A stretch of 22,604 nt of DNA from an uncultured Clostridia bacterium. Lineage in GTDB: Bacteria; Bacillota; Clostridia; Christensenellales; Pumilibacteraceae. The DNA is taken from assembly GCA_947589145.1 (NCBI GenBank), contig CANQCB010000011.1, forward strand, positions 1 through 22,604, written 5' to 3'. Of this stretch, positions 7,458 through 14,394 are shown piece by piece. The position numbers and the translations under genes were made by a program. Below the pieces are notes generated by a model, which saw only the letters and a program-made list of their open reading frames with translations, was not told the origin of the DNA and did no database searches. Position 1 is the first letter of the stretch. Every line of letters begins with the position of its first letter.

Positions 7458-8009
7458 ATGGACGCAATCGAATGTATTATGACGCGTCGGTCATGCCGCT
7501 CGTTTAAGCCCGACATGCCTACCGACGAGGAAATCAACGTCGTTCTCGAAGCGGCGCGATACGCTCCGAGCGGAATGAGCCGACAGACCTGGCATTTCGT
7601 CGTCGTGCGAAACGTCGGTTGGCTCGACAGAATGAACGAGCGCGTGTTTTCCATCGTAAACGCGCAATCGAAAGAAAGCAATCTCGACCGCAACGGAAGT
7701 AAGGGGTATAGCTGCAACTATCACTCGCCCGTTTTTATAATCGTCTCCGCAGATCCTCAATACGGCACGAGCGAGGACGACTGCGCCTGCGCGCTGGAAA
7801 ATATGTTCCTCGCCGCGCACGCTATCGGGCTGGGCGCATGCTGGATCAACCAACTCGGTAAGGGAAATTGCGAACTGCTCCGCGACTTGCTCACCGAAGC
7901 CGGCGTACCCGAAACCGATAAGGTATACGGCTGTTGCGCGCTCGGCTACCCTTCCGCACCTCCGTCGCCCCGTAAGCCCCGAAGCGACAGCGTTATTTAT
8001 TTCGATTGA
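7458..8009 (+). CDS. Nitroreductase-family FMN oxidoreductase
   Basis: A 183-residue flavoprotein of the nitroreductase family, which reduces nitro groups, quinones or flavins using NAD(P)H; the substrate cannot be predicted here. It opens with the FMN-phosphate binding motif MTRRSCRSFKP (R10, R11, R14), followed by APSGMSRQTWHFVVV. The central AAHAIGLGACWINQL and CCALGYPS segments are typical of the second half of the fold. It is of the short, single-domain kind. The Shine-Dalgarno is GAGGTG 8 bases before the ATG. It closes the dnaD-PHP-FmdB unit and is followed by a long two-way terminator. Confidence 0.9.
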   Translation: MDAIECIMTRRSCRSFKPDMPTDEEINVVLEAARYAPSGMSRQTWHFVVVRNVGWLDRMNERVFSIVNAQSKESNLDRNGSKGYSCNYHSPVFIIVSADPQYGTSEDDCACALENMFLAAHAIGLGACWINQLGKGNCELLRDLLTEAGVPETDKVYGCCALGYPSAPPSPRKPRSDSVIYFD

Positions 8010-8050
8010 TCGTTTTATAAAGCGGAGATTTACAGCCTTCGCTTACGCCA

Positions 8051-8104
8051 TAACTTAAAAAATTACTCTTTGTACGTACAGTCAAAGAGTAATTTTTTAA
8101 GTTA
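8051..8104. terminator. Long two-way terminator between nitroreductase and ypeB
   Basis: A perfect 22-bp inverted repeat (8051-8072 with 8083-8104) with a 10-base loop, A-rich on the left and T-rich on the right, placed between convergent genes. Confidence 0.92.
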
Positions 8105-8202
8105 TTTCACATTGAAACGACGGTTGCCCGTGGGTTTACTTTTAGCGCAGAACGCGAAAACGCTCTGTCTATCGGGCGGGATCATGCCATGCTGCCCTTG
8201 CC

Positions 8203-9516
8203 TTATACGACCAATGTTCCTTGGTTGTCGTCGATAACTCTGAGCACGTCTACCTGACTGCCCGTAACCGCGTCCACGTATACGAAGTAGTCGAGACCTT
8301 TGTATTCGGCGGAGACTTCGTAACAGAAACGCTCGGAGTTCGATATGGGAATGACCGCAAGTCGAACGTTGGTCACCGTGAGCCGTTTGGATACGCAAGT
8401 TTTCGCGCTGTCTTTTGTCATTACCACGTTAGGAAGGTCGCGGTCGCAATGGTTGGTGCAATAAGCGCAGGCCTCTACGCCGAGGAGACTTCCGTCGGAG
8501 AGTGATACTTTTATTTTTACGAGGTCGGGATAGAACACGACGCCGTCGATCACGGGTGCGAGATTTACGACAGCCGTGCCGCCGATCTCATTATACCACA
8601 CAGGCGCAAGAGAGTCGTCGTAGCCCATTTTTGCGGCGTATTCAAGCGCCGCCGCTTCGGCTTTTTTCTCGTCTGTTTTGCTCTCGCCGACTTCGCCGTC
8701 TATCATGGCGTTTACGATTATGCCGCCGCGTTTGGTAAGGGAAACGTAGGCGTCTTTGTCGCCTGCCTTACCCTGCACGACGTATAACGCTTCGTCGCCG
8801 TCAAGGCTCGAAGCCTCGCCTTTGACGCCCAATTTGTCGTATGCGATTTTTTTCGCCGTCTGCTCGTCTATTTCGATCATTCCTTTGGGCGCTTTCCACT
8901 CGCTCTTTTCCGTTGCGTCCGAAAAAGGTCCGTCGTAAATTATGCTCGGATATTCTATGTTATTTTCGCCCTCGGTTATGTTGATAAAGCCCTGAGAATC
9001 TATTTGTTCCATAAGCGAGAAATCGCCGCTGTCTACCCGTTCTATGACGTCGCCCAATATCCGTCGCACGTTCTCGGCGGCGACGTATATGTCCTCTATT
9101 TGGTTTTCAAATGCCGAAACGTCCGCGCCCGAGCCGACCGCATGAATATAACTCGACGCGAAGTCGCCCACCTGATTGAGAAATTTGAGCAGTCCCTCGT
9201 GCTTATACATCTCCACGGGGAGTTTGCCCACGACTTCCGCCGCCGCGGTTGCGTCCTTGTATATATCCGCAGCGATGGAAATATTCTCGGGCTCGGAGTC
9301 GGAAGCAAGCATTTTCGCAAGATTGTTTTCCACTTCTTTGACCGAATCGTAACTGTCGTATAATGCGTAAGTGTAGGTGTTTTCCGACTCTCGGCGAGCG
9401 GTCTCGGCGTTCCGTTTTTCCATACCCACCCACACGGAAAGCCAAATTACGACTCCCACGAGCGCGATCATGAGCAGTGCCGTCACGGTTATCAATACTT
9501 TACTTTTTGTTTTCAT
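8203..9516 (-). CDS. ypeB: Germination protein YpeB
   Basis: YpeB is needed for the deposition and stability of the cortex-lytic enzyme SleB in dormant spores, and the two depend on each other. The 437-residue product has an uncleaved N-terminal membrane segment (about residues 8-30), a helical domain to about 180, the family signature EYPSIIYDGPFSD (188-200), and PepSY-type repeats in the C-terminal half (Ile-Asp-Glu-Gln-Thr-Ala-Lys-Lys-Ile-Ala motif near 217). A Cys-containing ACAYCTNHC motif lies near 355. It starts 17 bases after sleB with its own AAAGGAG Shine-Dalgarno. It shares the sleB sigma-G promoter and ends near a two-way terminator. Confidence 0.95.
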   Translation of the reverse strand: MKTKSKVLITVTALLMIALVGVVIWLSVWVGMEKRNAETARRESENTYTYALYDSYDSVKEVENNLAKMLASDSEPENISIAADIYKDATAAAEVVGKLPVEMYKHEGLLKFLNQVGDFASSYIHAVGSGADVSAFENQIEDIYVAAENVRRILGDVIERVDSGDFSLMEQIDSQGFINITEGENNIEYPSIIYDGPFSDATEKSEWKAPKGMIEIDEQTAKKIAYDKLGVKGEASSLDGDEALYVVQGKAGDKDAYVSLTKRGGIIVNAMIDGEVGESKTDEKKAEAAALEYAAKMGYDDSLAPVWYNEIGGTAVVNLAPVIDGVVFYPDLVKIKVSLSDGSLLGVEACAYCTNHCDRDLPNVVMTKDSAKTCVSKRLTVTNVRLAVIPISNSERFCYEVSAEYKGLDYFVYVDAVTGSQVDVLRVIDDNQGTLVV

Positions 9517-9533
9517 ATCGTTATCTCCTTTGA

Positions 9534-10223
9534 TTAACCTTTGGCAAAGTTGTGTCTGCCGATTTTTACGGTCACTTTAAGCGACCATATCCACTTGCTT
9601 GTCGCCGTCGCAGGGTTATAATAATACAGACACCCGCCTGTCGGATCCCAACCGTTTATGGCGTCCTGCGCGGCGTTTTTCGCGCTCGTATCCGGCGCAT
9701 AATTTATCTGACCGTCGGACACGCACGTGAACGCGCCCGATTGATAAATTACGCCGGAAATGGTGTTGGGGAACTTGGACGAACGCACGCGATTGAGCAC
9801 AACCGCCGCTATCGCCACCTGCCCCGTATAAGGTTCGCCGCGAGCCTCCGCGTAAACGCAACGCGCAAGCAGGTTGACGTCGCTGTTCGAATAACCGCCC
9901 GAGGACGTCAGAGTTATTCCGAGCGCCTTTTCCGTTTTCGGTCCGACTATGCCGTCTACGACAAGTCCGTAATCGCGCTGGAAATTGCGAACCGCCGCAA
10001 GAGTTTTGGGACCCCATATACCGTCTACGGCTATCTTGTAATAGCCTAAATTTTTCAGACGCGTCTGTACCGCTTTTATATTAGCCGCGGTGTCGCCCTT
10101 GGTTATATTTGCCGTATAAACGCTTGGAACAACCGTCTGTTCGTACCCTACGGTATTGACGGCAAGCGCTACGCCGCAAAAAATCAGAGCGAGGATCAGG
10201 CACAGAATTTTTACTTTCCGCAT
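9534..10223 (-). CDS. sleB: Spore cortex-lytic enzyme SleB
   Basis: SleB is a lytic transglycosylase that degrades cortex peptidoglycan containing muramic-delta-lactam during germination. The 229-residue protein has a signal peptide (about 1-22), a PG_binding_1 domain (about 42-102, with the paired motifs DGIWGPKT and DGIVGPKT), and a SleB/Hydrolase_2 catalytic domain (about 112-229). The catalytic Glu is E126 in YAEARGE, followed by GQVAIAAVVLNRV. The frame is open well upstream, but the ATG at 10223 begins the signal peptide and has a perfect AAGGAGG Shine-Dalgarno. A sigma-G promoter precedes it. It is cotranscribed with ypeB, its partner. Confidence 0.97.
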   Translation of the reverse strand: MRKVKILCLILALIFCGVALAVNTVGYEQTVVPSVYTANITKGDTAANIKAVQTRLKNLGYYKIAVDGIWGPKTLAAVRNFQRDYGLVVDGIVGPKTEKALGITLTSSGGYSNSDVNLLARCVYAEARGEPYTGQVAIAAVVLNRVRSSKFPNTISGVIYQSGAFTCVSDGQINYAPDTSAKNAAQDAINGWDPTGGCLYYYNPATATSKWIWSLKVTVKIGRHNFAKG

Positions 10224-10256
10224 AATTGCCTCCTTTTGTATAAAAAAATACAAATT

Positions 10257-10287
10257 TAGTATGGGAAACGAAAGCGGAAAATATTTA
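10257..10287 (-). promoter_or_regulatory. Sigma-G-type promoter of sleB-ypeB
   Basis: On the minus strand TAAATA (10282-10287; consensus TGAATA/TGCATA), 18 bases, then CATACTA (10257-10263), a full match to the sigma-G -10 CATnnTA. The start would be near 10250, about 27 bases before the ATG. sleB is a known sigma-G gene. Confidence 0.7.
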
Positions 10288-10292
10288 CTCGC

Positions 10293-10302
10293 GGCAAAAA
10301 TA
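10293..10302 (+). promoter_or_regulatory. Sigma-F-type -10 element of spoIIR
   Basis: GGCAAAAATA matches GGnnAnAMTR at every position; the -35 (GCGGA, 10274-10278) is poor. It ends 6 bases before the spoIIR ATG, so the transcript would begin at the start codon. spoIIR is a classic sigma-F gene. Confidence 0.6.
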
Positions 10303-10308
10303 TACCGT

Positions 10309-10809
10309 ATGAAAAAGATTTTGTGTGTAATTTCCGTAATCTTACTCGCCGCAGCGATATTCCCTTTTTTCGGTTGTTCAAATTCCGAAGATCCCATCAG
10401 GATACATATCCGCGCCAACTCGGACGGCGACTACGATCAAGCCGTCAAATATGTCGTCAGAGACGCCGTCGTGGATTTTCTTTCGTCCGAACTCTCTTCG
10501 GTGAGCGGGCGGCGCGACGCGTATAAGCGCATTTCGGCGCTGACGAAACAAATAGAAAATACCGCAATGGGAGTTCTGTCCAAATGCGGTTTCTCTTACG
10601 GCGCAAACGCCTATATGTCCTATGAAATGTTTCCCGATCGCACTTACGGCGACATTTTTTATCCCGAAGGCTATTATGACGCGCTCATCGTCGAACTCGG
10701 CACGGGCAACGGCGGTAATTGGTGGTGCGTCGCCTATCCGCCGTTGTGTTTCTACGGCTCGGACGAGGAATTTCGATATAGCAGTATTATCGAAGAACTG
10801 CTCAAATGA
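10309..10809 (+). CDS. spoIIR: Stage II sporulation protein R
   Basis: SpoIIR is the forespore signal secreted into the intermembrane space, where it stimulates SpoIIGA to cleave pro-sigma-E in the mother cell. The 166-residue product has an N-terminal hydrophobic segment (1-20) ending in FFGC (C23), so it may be a lipoprotein, though the lipobox is not canonical. The diagnostic IRIHIRANSDG (30-40) and DQAVKYVVRDAVVDFL are followed by the C-terminal YGDIFYPEGYYDALIVELG and NWWCVAYPPLCF blocks. The ATG at 10309 gives the signal segment; no Shine-Dalgarno is present, and a sigma-F -10 ends 6 bases upstream. It diverges from sleB and its 3' end overlaps convergent ispE by 8 bp. Confidence 0.93.
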   Translation: MKKILCVISVILLAAAIFPFFGCSNSEDPIRIHIRANSDGDYDQAVKYVVRDAVVDFLSSELSSVSGRRDAYKRISALTKQIENTAMGVLSKCGFSYGANAYMSYEMFPDRTYGDIFYPEGYYDALIVELGTGNGGNWWCVAYPPLCFYGSDEEFRYSSIIEELLK

Positions 10810-11614
10810 TCTCTATCGCGCGAGGCATATAGCGAACGAAGAATGACGGAAAGCCGCGCTCGGCAAGCGTTGAGCGTATCGCTTCGGACTCCGTCAGCGC
10901 GAATATGCATCCGCCGCTTCCCGTGAGATGAGATTTGATATTGTGAGATAACAGAAATTTTTCCGCTTCGGCGACGCGAGGGTTGAGCGACTTTGCCGCA
11001 AGCGTGAGGTCGTTGAAAAGCAGCTCGTCGGTCAATTTTTCACCGCGTTCCAAAACCCCGGTTATGTCGATCCGCCTGCCCTTGCCGCCGACTTCGTCAA
11101 AGGTTTTGTAACAAGCGGCCGTGCTTACTTCGCCGCAATTTACCACGAGCGCGGTGAAGTCGGTTCGGCACTCGACGGGCGTGATCATATCCCCCGTGCC
11201 GCCGACAAGACAAGCGCCGCCGCGCGTCATAAAATAGACGTCGCTCCCCAGCGAGGTCGCAAGCGGCTTTATGTCGAGCCGCACGCCCTTGCTTTCGCAT
11301 ATCTTTTTCGCAATGAAAAGCACCGCCGCGCCGTCGGCAGACGAGCCGCCCATGCCGCCGCCGATCGGAATACCCTTTTTTATGTTCACGCGTAATTTAA
11401 TGCCCGTGTTTTCCTCCACGAGTTTTGCCGCGCGGTATGCGATATTGTTATACGGCACTTCGGCGCAATTCACTTCCACGGCAGAACCTTCCGTCGCTTC
11501 GATTTCATCGTAAACCGAGACGGTGGTCATTACGCTGTTTATCATGTGCAAACCGTCTTTTTTGTCGCTTACGGCAAGCGTGAGATTGAGTTTTCCGTAT
11601 GCGCGTACTTTCAT
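10802..11614 (-). CDS. ispE: 4-diphosphocytidyl-2-C-methyl-D-erythritol kinase
   Basis: IspE phosphorylates CDP-methylerythritol in the MEP route to isoprenoids. The 270-residue GHMP kinase opens with MKVRAYGKLNLTLAV (catalytic-region K8), has the glycine-rich ATP loop GIPIGGGMGGSSADGAAV (81-98), the Asp of LGSDVYF (D125) and the third motif LTGSGGCIFAL near the C-terminus. The frame runs open far upstream into the next gene, but the family start is the ATG at 11614. No Shine-Dalgarno precedes it; instead TATAAT ends 6 bases before the ATG. The last 8 bp overlap the end of convergent spoIIR. ispE next to a DUF3794 gene is a familiar arrangement in Clostridia. Confidence 0.96.
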   Translation of the reverse strand: MKVRAYGKLNLTLAVSDKKDGLHMINSVMTTVSVYDEIEATEGSAVEVNCAEVPYNNIAYRAAKLVEENTGIKLRVNIKKGIPIGGGMGGSSADGAAVLFIAKKICESKGVRLDIKPLATSLGSDVYFMTRGGACLVGGTGDMITPVECRTDFTALVVNCGEVSTAACYKTFDEVGGKGRRIDITGVLERGEKLTDELLFNDLTLAAKSLNPRVAEAEKFLLSHNIKSHLTGSGGCIFALTESEAIRSTLAERGFPSFFVRYMPRAIEII

Positions 11615-11620
11615 ATTCGT

Positions 11621-11649
11621 ATTATAACATATTGCCTCGGAAAAAGCAA
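11621..11649 (-). promoter_or_regulatory. ispE promoter (leaderless)
   Basis: TTGCTT (11644-11649), 17 bases, TATAAT (11621-11626), then 6 bases and the ATG. The expected +1 is the A of the start codon. Confidence 0.65.
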
Positions 11650-11679
11650 CTTGCGAAGGTTTTTTCCTTGCATTCCGCG

Positions 11680-11717
11680 AAAATAAAGGCGCTGTCGGTA
11701 TTATGCGGCAGCGCCTT
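11680..11717 (-). terminator. Terminator after the DUF3794-LysM gene
   Basis: AAGGCGCTG/CAGCGCCTT stem (11709-11717 with 11686-11694, extended by two more pairs) followed on the minus strand by TTTATTTT. It separates the gene from ispE. Confidence 0.85.
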
Positions 11718-11721
11718 GGTT

Positions 11722-13182
11722 TTACTTTCTGAAAATGAATACTTTTGTACCTTTTTTCAGAGGATATTCGAGGTCGGGGTTCATTACGAGCACCGAGTCG
11801 GGCGACGCCGAAAGCGCCTTCGCGCTCTCCCACAACGTCTCGCCTTCGGAAGCGACATGCATGGATATCGTGCCCGAGCACGGCGGAAGTTTTTCACAGC
11901 ACTTGACCGCGGTGATGATCTCGGTATGCATTTCGGAAGTTACGCTTATGCACAGTGATAAACCGCACTTGACGTTCAGTTCTCCCAATCTCGACGGGCG
12001 GACGGATACTTTATTTACCGTTCCGCAGACCTGAGTTATGTCTCCGTCCCGCGCTTCTTTCATCGTGGTTATGCGGAAGGGCAACTCCACGGAGCAGGAA
12101 CTTTTCTTCCCCGCTTCCGCGTCCGTATATATTATGTTGCCGCCGACTACGCCTTCCAGAACTACCTTATCATTCTCGGGATATGCGTCGATTGCCGATA
12201 TGCGGAAATTGCAAGCCGCAAGCACGCGGTCGGCGTTTTCGCCGTCGGGCAACGCAACCGTACCTTCGACCTGTTCGCCGACGTATGATATTTCACGGAC
12301 TTTCACGCCGTTTACGGGCGTTTTTGTTATTTCTATTTCGAAATCGGGGCTGAACGCGTCGGTTGCGCAGGAGACAGCAAGCTCGGAAAAAACCGCGCCT
12401 TCTATATCCGCTATTGCCGTCAATGTTATGCCGTTTTCGCTCTCTTCCGCGCTGACGATCGCACTGTTTACCCGAGCCTGCACGCTGTCGCCGCGGCGTG
12501 CGCCCTCCGCCGCCATTTCCTCTTCGAGAGGAATTACGAACGAGAACGAGCGAATCTCTCCGTCGTTTGTAAGCCCGAACCCGTCGATATATATTTCGCC
12601 GTTTACCGTTACGCAATCGAGGGCGGCTTCAACGCCGGCTATGCATGCGCGAGCCTCGGCGCAAATGAACTTGGCAACGTCGGCTTTTTCCTCGCCGCGC
12701 AACTCGACTTTGCCGTTAAAGCGCGTGACCAGACCGGATATTGCGAGACGCGAGTCGCCCGTGAACACTCCCTCGGTTTGAGGGGGATTTATGGGGATCG
12801 CCGCCGCGTCCTCCGCTTCCAGCGTTATCTCTATTACGGAAGCAAGGGTTACTTCGCCGCCGCCTACCGATACGATGTCGGTATCGAGCACACGGGCGGT
12901 TGCGGTGACTTTCGTCGACGGCGTTATTCCCTCGGCTTCGGCGCGGTCGGTAAAGTCCGTCCAGCCGCTCTCTCGCGTTATGCCGCCGCTTGTCATGATC
13001 ACAAGGTCCAGCGTTTCCCTGCCCGCCAATCTTACTTCTCCGTTAAGCTTTTCGCTCACACGGACTACTGCCGTCGCGCTCGTAGCAAGAACTTTCTCTA
13101 TGTCCGAGCATTTTATATGCGTTTGCGCTATCGTCTGCAACTTTCCTATTCGTTTGACGTATGCGGCGTTTACGGTTTCCAT
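11722..13182 (-). CDS. DUF3794 (SPOCS) repeat protein with C-terminal LysM domain
   Basis: A 486-residue protein of the kind found in clostridial spore envelopes. It has three DUF3794/SPOCS-like beta-rich segments (roughly residues 35-125, 160-270 and 290-400) and a C-terminal LysM-like domain (about 437-486: ISMHVASEGETLWESAKALS, then a DSVLVMNPDLEYPLKKGTKVFIF ending). LysM binds peptidoglycan-type glycans, so the protein probably decorates cortex or coat, as with SafA-like or SipL-like proteins. No signal peptide is seen, in line with synthesis in the mother-cell cytosol. It has a GGAGG Shine-Dalgarno and a sigma-E/K-like promoter. The exact role is not known; the family assignment is firm. 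Confidence 0.88.
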   Translation of the reverse strand: METVNAAYVKRIGKLQTIAQTHIKCSDIEKVLATSATAVVRVSEKLNGEVRLAGRETLDLVIMTSGGITRESGWTDFTDRAEAEGITPSTKVTATARVLDTDIVSVGGGEVTLASVIEITLEAEDAAAIPINPPQTEGVFTGDSRLAISGLVTRFNGKVELRGEEKADVAKFICAEARACIAGVEAALDCVTVNGEIYIDGFGLTNDGEIRSFSFVIPLEEEMAAEGARRGDSVQARVNSAIVSAEESENGITLTAIADIEGAVFSELAVSCATDAFSPDFEIEITKTPVNGVKVREISYVGEQVEGTVALPDGENADRVLAACNFRISAIDAYPENDKVVLEGVVGGNIIYTDAEAGKKSSCSVELPFRITTMKEARDGDITQVCGTVNKVSVRPSRLGELNVKCGLSLCISVTSEMHTEIITAVKCCEKLPPCSGTISMHVASEGETLWESAKALSASPDSVLVMNPDLEYPLKKGTKVFIFRK

Positions 13183-13207
13183 TTTGTATCCTCCTTGTTT
13201 TCCGTAT

Positions 13208-13236
13208 AAGGTATGCCGCCGCCGAGAAATTTATGC
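13208..13236 (-). promoter_or_regulatory. Putative mother-cell (sigma-E or sigma-K) promoter of the DUF3794-LysM gene
   Basis: On the minus strand GCATAAA (13230-13236), 14 bases, then CATACCTT (13208-13215). This is close to the sigma-E -10 CATACAnT, and CATACCTTA also fits the sigma-K pattern CATAnnnTA. The position gives a leader of about 20 bases with the Shine-Dalgarno inside. Confidence 0.45.
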
Positions 13237-13237
13237 A

Positions 13238-13265
13238 AAGAAAAAGCGAAGCATGCGCTTCGCTT
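13238..13265 (-). terminator. Terminator after the zinc-ribbon gene
   Basis: A 9-bp perfect stem (13244-13252 with 13257-13265), loop ATGC, followed on the minus strand by TTTTTCTTT. Confidence 0.88.
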
Positions 13266-13304
13266 CCGTTCGATATCTTATTTTTAATTATGATCGCCGT
13301 CTGT

Positions 13305-13748
13305 TTAATTGTAATCGCCTTCGTCCTCTTCTTCGTCGTCCTCGTCGTCGGCGAAATCGTCGGTATTGATATATTCGAAATCGTCGTCGCTGTAAGACTC
13401 CGTCGGTTCTTCTTCCTCTTCTTCGTCGGAAAGTCCCTCGGGAATGAGCATTTCGTCCTCTTCGATTTCCGTCGCCTCTTCGCTGTCCATCCAATCGTCG
13501 GTTTCGCTGTCGTCGGACTTACTCTTTGCGTTCAATTCTTTTTTGCATTCTATGCACATATCCTCGCCCTCTTCGCAATAATTGGTATGGCAAATAGGGC
13601 AAAGTCTTGCTTCGGATTCTTCATCGTCATCGGGAAGTAAAAATCCTGCTTCGCCGATTCCGAGTTCGGCTTTACATACGTCACAATACTGTTCCCCGAT
13701 CGGTTTGTAATTCAATTCGCATCTGGGGCAAAGGCTGTATTTCTCCAT
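13305..13748 (-). CDS. Double zinc-ribbon protein with long acidic tail
   Basis: A 147-residue protein of unknown role. It has two zinc ribbons: C7/C10 with C22/C25, and C50/C53 with C65/C68 (C58 is extra). The ribbons are similar, so the N-terminal half looks like an internal duplication. From about residue 72 the chain is strongly acidic (runs of Asp and Glu, few hydrophobics) and likely disordered. Such tails can mimic nucleic acid or bind basic proteins, but that is inference. It has a good Shine-Dalgarno (AGGAGA) and is followed by a strong terminator. It lies 80 bases downstream of the SLOG gene on the same strand. Confidence 0.75.
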   Translation of the reverse strand: MEKYSLCPRCELNYKPIGEQYCDVCKAELGIGEAGFLLPDDDEESEARLCPICHTNYCEEGEDMCIECKKELNAKSKSDDSETDDWMDSEEATEIEEDEMLIPEGLSDEEEEEEPTESYSDDDFEYINTDDFADDEDDEEEDEGDYN

Positions 13749-13828
13749 AACGTTCTCCTGCTTTTCTTTTATATAGTCTATTCCGTTGTTGCGTATACTG
13801 ACTCTCGGTCAATCCGTTTTGATATTTT

Positions 13829-14305
13829 TTATAAGTCGATTATCCGTTTATTTTGTTTCTCGGCGTATGCTCTCGTGTTTACCGTTCCGCCGCTCTCCGC
13901 ATAATTTACGATGAGCACGACGTCGGAATTATCCACCATGTATCTGTTGCGCTTGCTCATGCAATATTTGGTATATTCGGCCGAAAGCAAGGTCACCTTG
14001 CTGCAATGATTGATTATGGCGTCATAGCGAAAGCGGTCTTTTGCTATCAGTCGGTCGCGCTGTCCGCGATAAGGCACAGCCGCCTCCAATCTGAGGTCGG
14101 GATATACGTCCATTAGATTTATAATGCACTCGGCAAACCATGTGTCGCAACCCGTCGCCATTCCCGTTATGAAGTCGGTGTAACCTTCTTCAATCAACTT
14201 GACGACGACGTCGCGCATACGCTCTTTCAAAAGATCGCATTCGCGGCTGTTTTCGGCAAAAGGTAATTTATGAGGGCGATTGCCCGACAAACATACTCCT
14301 TTCAT
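13829..14305 (-). CDS. SLOG-domain protein, DUF1273/YpsA-like
   Basis: A 158-residue single-domain Rossmann-type protein of the SLOG superfamily (YpsA/DUF1273 branch), whose members bind nucleotide-derived ligands. Seen are the first strand and loop MKGVCLSGNRPHKL (1-14), the GMATGCDTWFAE glycine motif (48-59), a PYRGQ segment, and the C-terminal DVVLIVNYAESGGTVNTRAYA ligand-binding loop. The frame opens at 14365, but the family start is the ATG at 14305. A perfect promoter ends 7 bases upstream, so the mRNA is expected to be leaderless. An AAAGGAG inside the first codons could serve a TTG start 9 codons or fewer downstream, but this would remove strand 1 and is unlikely. Confidence 0.85.
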   Translation of the reverse strand: MKGVCLSGNRPHKLPFAENSRECDLLKERMRDVVVKLIEEGYTDFITGMATGCDTWFAECIINLMDVYPDLRLEAAVPYRGQRDRLIAKDRFRYDAIINHCSKVTLLSAEYTKYCMSKRNRYMVDNSDVVLIVNYAESGGTVNTRAYAEKQNKRIIDL

Positions 14306-14312
14306 ACCGCAT

Positions 14313-14341
14313 ATTATACACACCGTTATTACCCTTGTCAA
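14313..14341 (-). promoter_or_regulatory. Consensus promoter of the SLOG gene (leaderless)
   Basis: Exact TTGACA (14336-14341), 17 bases, exact TATAAT (14313-14318), then 7 bases to the ATG at 14305. Confidence 0.85.
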
Positions 14342-14358
14342 TGATTTAATTAAAAAAC

Positions 14359-14387
14359 TTGACATATTTTAAGTAAAAAAATATAAT
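14359..14387 (+). promoter_or_regulatory. Consensus promoter of pepV (leaderless)
   Basis: Exact TTGACA (14359-14364), 17 bases, exact TATAAT (14382-14387), then 7 bases to the ATG at 14395. It is back to back with the SLOG promoter; the two -35 boxes are 17 bases apart and form an inverted pair. Confidence 0.87.
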
Positions 14388-14394
14388 AACTTGT

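Noticed and set aside
12038..12781. A 247-codon open frame on the plus strand
   Set aside because: Antisense to the DUF3794-LysM gene, with Ser/Thr/Pro-rich low-complexity sequence typical of shadow frames.
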